Below are positions 1 through 12,834 of a DNA stretch of 64,000 nt, one piece after another (the stretch's first letter is position 1; each line of letters begins with the position of its first letter). The stretch comes from Pestalotiopsis fici W106-1 (taxonomy: Eukaryota; Ascomycota; Sordariomycetes; Amphisphaeriales; Sporocadaceae). The notes beneath the pieces were generated by a model. It was given only the letters and a program-made list of their open reading frames with translations. It was not told the DNA's origin and ran no database searches. Both the position numbers and the translations under genes were made by a program. The stretch covers positions 3,410,001-3,474,000 of the forward strand of contig NW_006917093.1 of NCBI RefSeq assembly GCF_000516985.1, given 5' to 3'.

Positions 1-2983
1 CAGATCATTTCTCGTGACGAGGCTACCCTGAGAATCGAATTTGATCAAAGACGACCGAACGAGCCCTTTTGTCTTGGTTCTGACCGCCTAAAAGGCGACT
101 GATCTGGCGGAGAGTGCCTGCGCATATCCGGCATGGACGACTGGCCAGTTGCTGATGATGACTACAACCTGCTTCCTTGATGACCCATTTGAGGACGGAC
201 CACGGAAGCATCAGTTCGCGTGGATTTGCGTCTATCATCTGCGCTTGGCTGTCACTGACACAAAGAACGCGGTTATCATTGCGTCGATACATGTTTTTTC
301 TTCGTAATAGATTAAATGAATACAAGTGCAGAAGATACCTGCCCCAGTGGATCACAGGAAAACGGGGACCGGCCGCAAAATCATTGACACAAGAGTACCG
401 TATAGTTACTCTTAAGGTTGCGTAGCAATGATCCATCGGGAAGAGAATCAGATGATCTGTTGCAGCAGCGCGTCGGCATGGCTTCAAATACCGAGACCGG
501 GTGAAGGCAAGATTTCAGTTAACAGCCGGACCGCTGGAAGTATATGGAAACTATGATTGCGTGACGTGAAATTCATGATCCTAGGCTGGAATGTGAGACC
601 AACGCCATTGGTCGGCGCGATCTGCGGAATGGCCCGGCATCAACTCCAACTTAGGACTTTTATGATCCCATCCTATCCCAGAAGGTGGGCAACCCCCAGC
701 CAGGTTTGTAGTCAGTGAGCTATCAAAGATTTGCAGCTGGTGTCCTCGAGTCTCTGAGCCCCTGGAGGCTGTCCATCAACACACTATGTCGCAGTACCAC
801 GGCTTCTGCAGCAGCCCGTAGCAGGACAGGCCTCTCGCGATGGCAGAACAAATTATAACGTTAGCAGCGGATGTCTACAAACGAATATGGAAAGTGGAGA
901 GCAGTCCCGCTGGACAGGAGGAAGCACGGACAATGAAACATATGGCAACATGCCTATCCAGCCCGCGAATGAGCTGGGACTAAGCTTAATATCGCGTGTA
1001 ATTGCTCGTACCCGGCGGCGACGGGAAGACTCTGGAGGCTGGTGGGAGGGCGCAGCGCAGCCCCACCAGTTCTCACGCACACGAGCCAAAGCCAGGAAGA
1101 TCTGATATCTCTCGGTTTTCTATAACCTGCAAACTTGGATGGCCGGCAGCTCAAAGTCGTGGATCTGGTGGCATTAGAGGTAGATGGCATCCGAGTGACG
1201 ATCGGCATCAATCTCGCGCTCTTCGCCTCTCTCTGGTTCCCCAGACCTGCGCCAGTAGTGGTGAAGTTTCAGATGAGTGTACAGTGGGCTGCTTGTGGCA
1301 CTGCATAGGATGACAGAAGGGTTATGGACTGATGGATGTCAACGTGCGGTGATACATCTGACAGAACCGGCTGTGCACAGTCGACTTCGGGAAATTTCTT
1401 TAGGCTTTGTCAAGTGCGGGAGCCTAAGTTCCTAGGTTGTACCGGCGAAAGGGACGGAAAATAGAAGAGCCAATAGGTTTCGCGCGGGCCCCAGATGGCC
1501 ATGTGTTTTTCACGTATGACAACTCGTCAGTTGATATGAAGCCTGATAAGTAGTGCGAGGTTGACGTAAGGGCCACAGAGGAAAATAGAGATGGCCAACA
1601 TGTATGACTTCTGGAAGGGCGAATTTCGAAGATGAGTACGTTGTATGGCTTTGGGATACAGATCATCGAATAGGGTGCCAAGCGCACTGCGTCTATCTGA
1701 TGGCAGCACCGAGCCTGGAACTTGAATTTGACGACGCTACCAATGGAATTTTGAATAATGTAATAGTTGTGGCCATGGCTGAATTTCCCAAGACCATCCC
1801 GTCAGACTTATCAGTAGCGTTCCATCTCTGGCGGTCTTGTTGCTTCCGTTGTATAAAAACTGTCATCATGGTCTTGCTTTGCTCCGTGGAGAAAAATGCC
1901 ATGCTCAGGCAACTGCGTGGTAAGGCCCCAATCGCTCAGTGCTGAGGTCGGCTGGCAACGCGCGCGTACAAAACTAGGGTTCATACATCTGTAGTCCCAC
2001 GAGCTTCGACCATGTCCCAACATTCTATCGACTGAAGTTGAGAACGACCTTCACCAAGAACGAAACAGAGTGCCATGGCTCTTTGGGGGGTTCTGAGTCT
2101 GTGAAGCGCTTAAGGAAGGGGCGCTGGAATTCCCACGTCGGTTAATGATCAATCAATAATGTATTCTTCACCCACCTCCACGATGGCAAGCAGACCTGTT
2201 CTCAGGGTGGCCTTTGTTGGTACACGGGTGCGCGTTCCCGGCTGGTATCTTTCATACGCTGGTTATCAAAATTTTGCATCGTCGAAAGGTAAAGTCTCAA
2301 TAGTTGCAAAGTGCACATCGTGTAGCTGCAAACAGCTGTATAATACATTACAGTGCCAAGACAAGCTTCGACAGACTGCAGGTTAGTTGCGATCCAATCA
2401 GCGGGTCCAGTGGATGTGGGTGGAGGTCGTGACGCGCTAAAGCATTCGAGACTCCCCGCAAGCCACACAATCACCAAACAGCCACTCAACTAATAAAACT
2501 GGATGCTAGTGGATACCTAGGTATTCAAGCCACACAATCGGCCCATGGATAAGCACCGATTGTGCCAAATCAACCATGCTAAACTGGGATCGTTTAAGGG
2601 TCCAATCAGCGCGTTGATTGTTTACTTTGTCCCTCGCGTCTCCAAGGTCAACCAAAAGACGGGCGTCTCAAATCCAGTCGCATACTCGAGGGGGGGCCAC
2701 CACCACAACAACCAACTCAACACATTCGCTTGCGCAAAGCCCTCACAACACACGCGCATACCCCATCGGCTCTGTCCTCTTTCCTTCTGGTATTGCGTCT
2801 TGCGCATACTTGGACATTGCTGCAACCTTTGATGAATAGCCGCCATTAACTTGGCTATTCTGACCAAATTTAGGTTCGTCCGTACACCTGGGCGACACCT
2901 TTGGGCACCATCGTTTGCTGTCATCAATTACCGGCCAAACGCCATCAGCCAAACGCGCGAAAACGCGCCCACCATTGAACAAA
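1..2983. other. Left-hand intergenic region upstream of TOP2
   Basis: About 3 kb without a convincing gene. Open frames are at most about 150 codons, none resembles a known family, and they cannot be linked by phase-compatible splice sites into a sensible protein. A 14-bp direct repeat (caagccacacaatc) occurs near 2459 and 2526. The last few hundred bases should hold the TOP2 promoter and leader. I see no tRNA, rRNA or transposon signature. Confidence 0.6.
2951..2970 (+). promoter_or_regulatory. Tandem ACGCG (MCB-like) elements just upstream of TOP2 ATG
   Basis: Two direct 10-bp units, each starting AAACGCG, lie at 2951-2960 and 2961-2970, ending 14 bp before the TOP2 start. A further ACGCG lies near 2751. 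ACGCG is the core recognised by MBF-type (Mbp1/Swi6) G1/S regulators in yeasts. The placement next to a DNA-replication and segregation gene is suggestive. Regulatory function is inferred only, and the sites may fall within the transcribed leader. Confidence 0.35.
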
Positions 2984-5900
2984 ATGGACTCAGATATCAT
3001 GGACGATTCCGTCTTTGACGACGACGTCGAGAACGACTCGGACGCCTTCTCTCCCGAGCCAGTACGTTTACATGTTTTTCTGCCTGCGAAAATGGTGGCC
3101 TATGGCTAGTTTCGGAGCCCCCCACTGGCCTTCTGTACACATCTCTTTGGAGCGAAACTGACTCTACTCCCTTCCAGAAGCCCAAGGCGAAAGCAAAGCC
3201 TGCCGTAAAGAAGGCTGCAGTCAAGGCTGCCCCCAAGAAGATGGTTCAGACTACACTCAAGACGACCAAGGCCGCTCCCAAAAAGCGCGCAAAACCAACG
3301 AGCGACGATGAAGGAGGCGATGATGGCAACAACTCAGACTTTTCCCAGACGCCTCCTAATGCCAAAAAGCAGAAGAAGGCACCAGCGGCCAAGAAAGTCG
3401 CCGGGAAACCGCTGGAGGAGATCGAGAACGATAGTATGATGCTCGACGGTACTGCGGATGCTGCCCCAGCGAAGAAGAAGACGGCTACCGAGACATATCA
3501 GAAACTGACCCAGCTCGAGCACATTATCAAGCGACCCGACACATATATCGGTTCCGTTGAGCGGACAGAGCAAAAGATGTGGGTCTTTGACTCGGAGCTG
3601 AATCGCATGAAGTTTCGAGACGTCAAATTTGTGCCAGGTCTTTACAAAATCTTCGACGAGATTCTCGTCAACGCTGCCGACAACAAGCAGCGTGATCCAA
3701 ACATGAGCTTCATGAAGGTCTCTGTGGACCGCGAGGCTGGCCAAATATCCGTTGAGAACAACGGCAAGGGTATCCCCGTGGAGATGCACGAAAAGGAGGG
3801 AGTTCTCATTCCCGAGCTTGTCTTCGGACATTTGCTTGCCGGTTCCAACTTTGATGACGACGAGAAAAAGACTGTTGGTGGTCGAAACGGTTATGGTGCC
3901 AAGCTCTGTAACATTTTCAGTACAGAGTTCACCCTAGAATGTCAGGATTCCAAGAACGGCAAGCGATATAAGCAGACATGGCGCGACAACATGGGCAAGA
4001 TGGAAAAGGCAAAAGTCACCTCCAACAAGTCCGCTGATTTTGTCAGAATCACATTCAAGCCCGACTTTGCCCGATTCGGCATGCCTGATGGTATTGACGA
4101 TGATCTTGAGGCCCTCATCAAACGTCGAGTCTACGATATGGCTGGTACTGTTCGCGGTGTCAAAGTCTACCTGAACGACACCCTCCTGAAGATGACCTTC
4201 ACCAAGTACTGTGAAATGTACGCCAAGGCTATCGCTGAGGAGCGTGGTGCCGAAGAGGGTCAAGAACCTAAAGCTACTGTCATTCTTGAGGATTCAAAGG
4301 GCCACCCGAGATGGGAAATTGCGTTCGCTGTATCAGACGGCTCCTTTCAGCAAGTCTCGTTTGTCAACTCGATTGCAACAACTCAGGGAGGTACCCACGT
4401 CAACTATATTGCCGACAAGATTTGCACATCGCTTCTGGCACATTTGAACAAGAAGAAGAAGGGCCATGCTTTAAAGGCCAATCACGTCAAGAATCACATC
4501 TTCATCTTCGTCAACTGTCTTGTCAACAACCCCGCCTTTACATCCCAGACCAAGGAACAATTGACCACCAAAGCTAGTCAGTTTGGTAGCAAATGCGAAC
4601 TGACGGACAACTTTTTGAAAGCGATTGCCAAGACAGAGGCCATCACCAACATCATTGATTTTGCCGAGCGAAAGGCAGACAAGTTGATGGCCAAGAGTGA
4701 CGGAAACAAGCGCTCGAGAATCAACAATGCAAAGCTCGTTGATGCCAACTTGGCAGGCACCAAGCACGGCCACGAGTGCACCTTGATCTTGACGGAGGGT
4801 GACTCTGCCAAGAGTTTGGCTGTCGCTGGTCGTGCCATCCTGGATCCGGACCGCATTGGTGTCTTTCCTCTCCGAGGTAAGATGCTAAACGTCCGTGACG
4901 CCTCGATTGACCAAATCACCAAGAACCAAGAAATCCAGAATATCAAACAGTTCTTAGGTCTGAAGCACAAGACACATTACGAAGACACCAAAGGACTCAG
5001 ATACGGCCATCTGATGATCATGGCTGATCAGGATCATGATGGTAGTCATATCAAGGGACTTTTGATCAACTTTTTGCAAGTACAGTATCCGTCTCTGCTT
5101 CAAATCCCAGAATTTTTTAGAGAGTTCATCACTCCCATCGTGAAGGTCTGGCAGGGCCCCAATCCCAAGAAGCCACAGAAGCTCATGTCTTTCTTCACGC
5201 AACCTCAGTATGAGCAGTGGAAGGAGGAGCACGCCTCAGAGGTCAGGAAGTGGCACTACAAGTACTACAAGGGTTTGGGTACAAGTTCAAACGAAGACGC
5301 CCAAGTCTATTTCACCAATCTGGATGATCATTTGAAGGAATTCAATGTCATGCAGCCGACCGAGGCGGAGCTTTTCGAGCTTGCCTTTTCCAAGAAGAAG
5401 GCCGACGCAAGAAAAGAGTGGCTTGGAAGCTTTGTGCCAGGAACGTTCCTTGACCATTCCACCCGCCGTATCACATACGATGACTTTGTCAACAAGGAGT
5501 TGATTCTGTTCAGTATGGCGGATAACATGAGATCCATCCCCTCCATGATCGACGGTCTCAAGCCTGGTCAACGAAAGGTTCTCTATGCTTGTCTGAAGCG
5601 AAACCTGATCAAGGACAAGAAGGTCGTGGAATTGGCTGGTTATGTCTCTGAACAGACTGCTTACCACCACGGTGAAGTGTCCTTGCAACAGACCATTATT
5701 GGCCTGGCCCAGAACTTTGTTGGATCCAACAACGTCAATGTTCTTGAGCCCAGTGGTAACTTCGGTTCCAGACTTGCTGGAGGTTCCGATGCTGCTAGCG
5801 CTCGTTACATTCACACAAGATTGTCACCCTTTGCCCGCAAGATCTTTTCTGCTCTGGATGAACCAAACTTGGAGAACAACGTTGAAGATGGCAAGAAGAT

Positions 5901-8479
5901 CGAGCCAAAGGTGTACGCTCCAATTATACCCATGGTTCTCATCAATGGTGGTGAGGGTATTGGTACAGGTTGGAGTACCAGTATTCCCAACCACCACCCG
6001 ATGGACATTGTCAAGAATCTCAAACGTCGCATGGGTCGCCTGGACGACAGCACAGAGGAACTGCCTTTCGAGCCCATGATGCCTTGGTTCCGAGGATGGA
6101 AGGGTACGCCTAGAGAAGCAGGACTCAACCGATATCAATTTGACGGTATTGCGTACCCGGACGACAAGAAGAAGAACGAAATTCTCGTTACTGAGCTGCC
6201 GATCCGCATGTGGACTGACGACTTCAAAGCCAGGCTCGAGGAAGTCATCAAGGCTGAGAAGTCACCATCTTGGATCAAGGACTACAAAGAGTTCAACGAT
6301 CACAAGAATGTCCATTTTGAGATTCAGGTCGATGAGAAAGTCCTGCCCACCATTGATACACCGGAGAAACTGCTGGAAAAATTCAAGCTTACCAAGCAAG
6401 TTCCCACATCCAACCTGGTGGCTTTTGACACTCGTGGCATGATCCGCAAGTATGAGAAAATTGAAGAGATTATGGAGGAGTACTATGTCTTCCGTCTAGG
6501 CTTGTACAAGCAACGCAAGGTACGTGTAATCAGTTGTCATGTCGCTATTTCATTGAGGCTCACAATATATAGGCTCATTGGCTCAGCGTGCTGGAGTCAG
6601 AACACCGAAAACTGTCGAACCAGGCTCGCTTCATCAAGGAGATCATGGACAACAAGCTTGTGGTCAACCGCAAGAAGAAGCAAGTGGTTGTTGACGAGCT
6701 GCGTGACCGCAAATACGATCCCTTTCCCAAGGGCTCCGAAACAAAGAAGGCCAAGGATGATGAGGATGAGATCGAGGCTGAGGGTGCAGATGAGGTCGAG
6801 ACTGAGACTGATGGTGACGCTCGTGACTTTGACTACCTTCTCTCTGTAAGTTGCCTCTTGTCAGCAATAGCCGGCCGGGCCCCCAAACTAACAATGCATA
6901 GATGCCAATCTGGTCGTTCACCCAAGAACGTTTGGATAGGCTCAAGGATCAGCTCGCCAAGAAGCAGGCCGAGTACGATGAGCTCGAAGCCAAGAGCGAG
7001 AAAGACTTGTGGTGTACCGACCTCGAAGAGTTTGAGGTGGAATGGGAGAACCAACTCCGTCTCGATGCCGAAATCTCGACAAACATCCGTCGCATGGGCC
7101 GTCGTGCTTCCAAGAAGATCGGCGCTGGCGGTGGCCGCGGTCGCAAGGCAAAGGGTGACGATGATGACTATAACCCCACAGCCAAGTCCAAGGCAGCTGC
7201 AAAACCAAAGGTGACTGTTGCCAAGGTTGTACCACAAAAGACTCACACACTTTTCGAGAAGAGGTTCAACGCAAAGAAGAATCTGGATGGCGCTGATGAG
7301 AATTCTGACGGATTCTCCGACGATGACTTTGCGGCCCTCAAGAGCAAGCCTGCCAAGAAGGCTGCAGCTCCCGAGCCTGTAGCTGATGGATCAGATGATG
7401 ACTTTGCTGTTCTAGAAAGCAAGCCCAAGAGCAAGCCCGCTAAGAAGGTTGCAGCCGCAAAGCCTGCGGTGGAAGACTCTGACGAGGAACTTGTAGTTCC
7501 CGCGCCCGCTCGTGGCAAGCGAGCCGCCGCCGCTGCAGCCAAGCCCGTGGTAGAGGAATCCGATGAGGAGGAGGAGGAGGAGGAGGAGGAGGAAGGGGAA
7601 GAAGAAGAAGTGGCGCCAGCACCTGCTCGTGGTAAGCGTGCTGCTGCTGCAAAGGCAAAGACTTGGATCATTGATGACGATGATGATTTCAAGAGCTCCG
7701 ATGACGATGACAACATGCTCGGCGATGTTGGGGCTCTCGTCAAGGGAATACCGGGGACGACGGGTGACTCGGGTGATAACAAGACTGGCCGCGTTAGTCT
7801 GTTTGCCATGTCGCGCCCTGATCACAGCCACGAAGGCACATCATCTCTCAAGGTCAAATCCAAGATCAACAACAAGCATCTCGACTTGGACTCGCATGAC
7901 GATACCAACTACGAGATGCTCGCCAAGCCAAGCCCACACAAGTCGCCGTTTGCTCGCAATGAGGTAGACTCTTTTCTGAGCGACGATGACTTGCCCGTGT
8001 CCAAGCCTGCGGTCAAGGCTAGCGCAGCAAAGGCAAAGAAATCCGCCTCGCCGACTGATGAACCCAAGCCGGTCGTCAAGAAAGCTCGAGGCCGCCCCGC
8101 AGGGGCCAAGAACAAGGACAAAGATGAGGCTCCGGCACCCAAGAAGAAGGCTACTGCTGTTACCAAGCCCATTCAGCTCTCTCCAGCGGCGAAGCTATAC
8201 GCCAAGAAGACGGCGGAAAAGTCAAGGGCCAAGAAGGATGCATTCGACATGGATGATGATGATGAGGACGAGGACATGGCCGATTCGCCGCCGCCCCGAG
8301 CCGCTGGTCGTGGCAGACCGGGTCGCGCCGCAGCTGCCAAGAAGAAGCCTGTCTACGTTGTTGACGACGACGAGAGCGAGGGAGAGGAGGATGATGATGA
8401 TCGAATGGAGGTGGATGATGAGGACAATGGCGGTCAGGACGATGAGAGTGATGCCTTTGCAATGGACGACTCTGAGTAA
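2984..8479 (+). CDS. TOP2: DNA topoisomerase II (type IIA), 4 exons, 1756 aa
   Basis: Nuclear ATP-dependent enzyme that passes one duplex through another to decatenate and relax DNA. Exons are 2984-3061, 3178-6519, 6573-6845 and 6902-8479, all junctions in phase. The start is the only ATG that gives the acidic first exon (MDSDIMDDSVF). Visible parts, in order: GHKL ATPase region from about residue 135, with NNGKGIP and the GRNGYGAK ATP loop (~260) and the QTKEQL lysine (~485); TOPRIM with EGDSAKS (E566) and DQDHDG (D643, D645, D647); catalytic tyrosine in ASARYIHTR (Y903). The last roughly 500 residues form a charged, low-complexity tail: alternating Lys/Ala-rich and Asp/Glu-rich blocks, a long Glu run (~1450), two copies of an APARGKRAAAA-like unit, and two AT-hook-like GRP cores (~1625, ~1698). 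Length fits fungal Top2, slightly on the long side. Identification is secure; exact exon ends are inferred. Confidence 0.97.
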
Positions 8480-9448
8480 ATACGATAGGAGGGTTATAAT
8501 GTTCCTATAATTATTTGTTTTGCCTTGGCGTGGACGGCAGGGACAAGAAAACACAGTGGTCTGGGAGTTAGAGACCTACGTATAGCACCTTTCCTTATAA
8601 GTCGTGGTCTATTTTCTCGGTTTTTTATGCAACATTATGATAACGATGCGTGTACTGCTTTTGATTCTTGTGCTTCCTTTCGCTCCAACTATAGGATCAC
8701 CATACTTACGTGTTGAACTCAATCTTTTACTTGTATGCAAATAGTATTGGCCTGCAGGCATTGTAAACGTCCACGAACACACATGGTGCACGCGCAGTTA
8801 CAAGAATTGTTGCGCCTACACCAATGCAAGCAGTGGAACAACAGGTTCATTTGGACCAAGTCGGGGCGAGAGGGTTGCGTCATATGGGCATTTGCTTGGA
8901 TCTATTCGTAGGTGCCTAGTGGATGATGGCTCGATCAGACTCGGTAGGGCCCGTCAAGTCTACGGCTTTTATTATTTTAGTATAGACTGGCTATGCTAGT
9001 GTACATCAGGGAGCATTCGCTCCAAGGCGGGATGGACAATTGAAAATGCATTCGTATGGATGCTGATAGGAGCCAATGAGGGGACGCGGTACAAGTGAGG
9101 TGGTCGTGTGCTTACCCTCATATCCAGCTTCAAAGCTGCTACTACATACCATCGTACTTTTTTTTTTGCTGGCTAAGTTCCCGCCCAAAGATTTCCGAAG
9201 CGGAGAATCACATGCATGAGTGTGACGACATGAGACGATTTGGCTCCGAGGGGCTAAAGCTGCAGAGCTGTGGTTGGGTAAAACAGGACCCCGGAACCCA
9301 CGGGTCGATCATAGGGGAAACGAACTTGTCGTGTGTGGTTTTATCTTACTAGGTACTATTTCTATCCATATAAGCTAAAAGAAATGTGAGCGCGTGACGA
9401 TACCACGAGGTATACTATGGATATATATCAGGATCCAGCTTGCATTCC

Positions 9449-9467
9449 TTTTTTTTTTTTTTTTTTT
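9449..9467. repeat. Poly-T tract (19 bp)
   Basis: Uninterrupted run of 19 T in intergenic DNA. It could be a nucleosome-depleting element, but no flanking gene suggests a role. Confidence 0.9.
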
Positions 9468-9706
9468 GGTCCCCAAGCGATAAGGTGTAGTGAGAGGACC
9501 AAGTGGAAAACGCTCACGTCGCAGCGCAACGTGATGCCGAAGCCTGGACTGTACACTACTATGGAGCTCGAGTGGGGGTGGATGCAGAGCATGTACGTAC
9601 CTAACCTAGCATGTTTCCTGTGCATTGGACTGACTGCCCTGCATCTTTGCTCTCTCTTACTGACTACTGATGACTTGATTGACATGATCATTGATCGGGA
9701 TCGCGT

Positions 9707-9743
9707 GCGCACTGCGCACTGCCTACTGCCTACTGCCTACTGC
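9707..9743. repeat. Heptamer tandem repeats (GCGCACT x2, then CTACTGC x3)
   Basis: Two perfect GCGCACT units (9707-9720) are followed by three perfect CTACTGC units (9723-9743). The two unit types share the ACTGC string, so the array looks like an expanded and diverged 7-bp minisatellite. It is intergenic. Confidence 0.85.
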
Positions 9744-11583
9744 CCACATTTTTTTGCACTTGACGGGAATTGATTAAACTGCCCACCAGCCACTGATCGC
9801 ATGCAGGCACGACATCGCTGTCCACTACACTAGGTACGGCGCAAACATTCCCAACCTGTCCGGCTGAAACTCGAGTGTCTGGCTGATGGAGACTTTTAGA
9901 TCCTTTGCATCTGGGGCCGCACGTTCGTCTGGGACCCGCATAGAAATTGCGATGCAAGATGCTACTGGAGCCTTCCAGAGAACAAGACTGACGATATTTT
10001 ACAAAACTCCGATATCGAGGTTCATGTTTTTTTTTTCTCGATACGAACAAAGAAACAAAACAAACATTCGGCCTGGGAACATCCGCCAGGGGAAAGATTA
10101 AAGCTATGTACATGGTACAGATGTTGTTGCTACCGACTGCTAAGCAGGAACACAAACTCTCTTCTCGGTGTGTAAAATGAATGCATGGAGGGACAAGGTT
10201 GGCGGCACCCTAGAAGATGAACCTTGAAAGATACCGCCTCGGTTACAAACTACCTACCTGGATTACCTGGCAGCTGGTTGGTAACTGACTGGATGACTCT
10301 CTGCACCTCCGGGGAGCTATAAAACTCCGGTCAGTCTAGGCTTCCTTAGCCAGGTAGGGACAGAAGAAGACACGAATGTCAGGACTGATGTCGGGTTTCA
10401 ATGTACTTTATCAACTGGGCGCTAGGTATACACGTATACTCAGCAGGAAGGCAAGTAAATGGCCATGATGGCGAAAAGAGAGAAGACCATCACAGGAAAA
10501 GGGGAAGAAAAAAGGTACATTGAGCATGAGCGTGAGCGTGAGCTTGAACCGATAAAGACGCGGCTGGAAAGCTGTTCAGGTACATACAAAACAATGATGC
10601 AATTTAGGACCTATGCAGCATCAACAATAAAATAAAAAATAATGTAGGTAGGTACCTAGCTAACTAACCCAGCTCTGCCTGCCTGATTCTTCAAGCGGGA
10701 CATAAAAAGCAAGTTTGATTCTACAGTACTATTAGTAGGAGAGATAAATAAATAAAAAATAACAAAAAGAAAACAATGTCAGGCACATATTACAGGCATC
10801 TGCCTGACGGATACCAAGTCTATGAACAAACAGAGTGAAAATAGTTATAATTTGTAACATATCAAGCCTGACTGGTAGACAGCTACTGTGGGAGAGCTAA
10901 GCTGGATAGCTAGCTGCCTCGCATTAACAGCTTCAACAGTACAGGTGCTCACGTGTAGAGATGAATGTGCACAACAGCAGGGCAGGGGACTTTCTCGTGG
11001 AAATCACAATAACAGTAATGACAAGTGAAAGAATTATAAACAGGTTCTGTCTGTTTGTGGCTATTTTCTTCTCACCAGACGCATCAGCTTCAGCTTCAGC
11101 TCCAGCAGCTGGTTTTATTTTGTTATTTTGTTTTATCTTTTCTTTGCGGTGTCGTCACAAGGTTCCGACCCGAACAGGGAGCTAAACCAATTTGGCCTTG
11201 GTGACAGGGCACAGCGTCATTCTCCTTTCCACTGAAAATCACCAAAAGCCCAAGCTCCAAACCGGCGCCCAGCCAAAGCCTGGAACAGACAAGAATCCCG
11301 TCCTATCTATCCACCAGTTTGGACCACCACCTTATTAGGTCACCTATCTAACTAGTTACTTGGTCCGCCAAAAAGCTGCTTGCTTGCTGCTTGCCGAACA
11401 AAGCAACGTACCGCCGACCAACTTCTCCTTCTCCTTTCCCACTCCTCTACTCAATAAAAAAAAAATCTCACACACACACAAACTCACAGTATTCAACTCT
11501 GTTGCCCTCGAGCATTTTCTGCACGCGCCGCCCACCGCTTCTCAACACACACAGCTCTCGCACCGTCATCACAACGTCAAAAA

Positions 11584-12834
11584 ATGGCTGACACTGCTCC
11601 CGCTGCCAATGGCGGCTCCGTCGACACTCTCAAAGGCAGTATGTTGTTTCAGAACTTCTCTCCGATTCTTCCGGCGACTCATCTCGTGATACTGACCAGC
11701 AATCGCATCTACAGACGCCCAGGCTGCCTACGACCAGATCGCCAATGGTAAGTTCACCATTTCCCCGCCATCTGCTGCTGCTGCATCTCAAATTCTATAT
11801 CTACCTCTCCTGCCCGTGCCTTGCGTGCGCTGACTCCTCCCCGTCCTTATCAGGCCCTGTCGCCCAGAATGTCCGTGACCAGTCCGCAAAGACGAGCTCC
11901 GAGTTTTCCAACCTCGCAGCCGCCCGCCAGACTCCCTCGCAACCTGCTGCCACTGGACAGCCCTTGACTCACTACCACAGCTTCTTCTCCGAGCTGCTGT
12001 CGTGGAACAACCCCCGTGCCTCTGGTATCGCTTTCGCCTCGGTCGTATCCTTCATCTTCGCGGTTAGATACCTCGATGTTATCCGATACGCCTTCAAGCT
12101 CACCTGGATGGCCCTGGGTGTCACCATCCTCGCCGAGGTTGCTGGAAAGACCATCCTTAGCAACGGTCTGGCTAGCCAGCTGCGACCTCGCAAGTACTAC
12201 ACCATCCCCCGCGACACCCTCGATGCTCTGATCGGCGATGTGCATGAGCTTGTCAACTTCTTTGTCATTGAGGCACAGCGAGTTTTCTTTGCTGAGAACG
12301 TCTGGGCATCTACTGCTGTATGTCAATCTTGCTTCCTTTTTTGCGCACGTGAGCGCCAAATGGCTTAATTTTATGCTGACTTTATCTTTTTCCCTCCCCG
12401 AATAGGTTGCTCTCTCTGCATTCCTCTCGTACTACCTGGTCAAGATTGTTCCCTACTGGGGCCTGGCTCTCATCGCAACCACCATCACCTTCTTTGCCCC
12501 TCTCATTTACACCTCCAACCAGGAGCTGATTGACCACCACCTGAAGCAGGCCTCGGATGTGGTTAACTCTCAGACCGAGCAACTGCGCAGCGTTGCCAGC
12601 AAGCACACTGCCCAGGCCACCGAGATCACCAAGCAGTACGTCGGTGACTACACTGCCAAGGCTCAGGACATGATCCGTGGCCGTACTGCTTCTCCCGAGG
12701 CCCCTGTCAAGCCGGCACCTCAGGAGACCGACTTCCCCGCTGCTCCTCAGGGCGATTTCGCCAAGCACGAGGAGCCCGTCCTGGAGAAGAAGGAGCCCGT
12801 CAAGGCCGAGGAGGAGCCGCTCATCGCTGCCTAA
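11584..12834 (+). CDS. RTN1: Reticulon-like ER membrane protein, 4 exons, 326 aa
   Basis: Reticulon-family protein that curves ER tubules and helps nuclear pore assembly in yeast. Exons are 11584-11638, 11715-11747, 11854-12317 and 12406-12834; all phases close. The reticulon homology domain starts near residue 69 (HYHSFFSELLSWNNPRASG), the typical entry into the domain. It contains two long hydrophobic hairpins: one around SGIAFASVVSFIF through LGVTILAEVAGKT, the other around AFLSYYLVKIVPYWGL through TFFAPLIYT. A C-terminal amphipathic and charged tail follows (NQELIDHHLKQAS, then a Pro/Glu/Lys-rich end). The N-terminal 68 residues are low-complexity and Ala/Gln-rich. Exon 2 is only 33 nt and flanked by introns of equal phase, so skipping it would keep the frame. 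There is no cleavable signal peptide, as usual for reticulons. Confidence 0.93.

Larger units (their letters stand above)
8480..11583. other. 3.1-kb intergenic region between TOP2 and the reticulon gene
   Basis: No supported gene. It holds the TOP2 3' end, a 19-bp T run (9449-9467), a heptamer tandem repeat (9707-9743), a hexamer GAGCRT-like run near 10523-10546, an A/T-rich stretch around 10600-11050, and the pyrimidine-rich leader of the reticulon gene (about 11400-11580, with CA and CT tracts). Short open frames look random. Confidence 0.6.

Noticed and set aside
7243..7809. 188-codon minus-strand frame rich in Ser/Ala/Leu
   Set aside because: Antisense to the low-complexity topoisomerase II tail; the composition simply mirrors the Lys/Glu/Ala codons.
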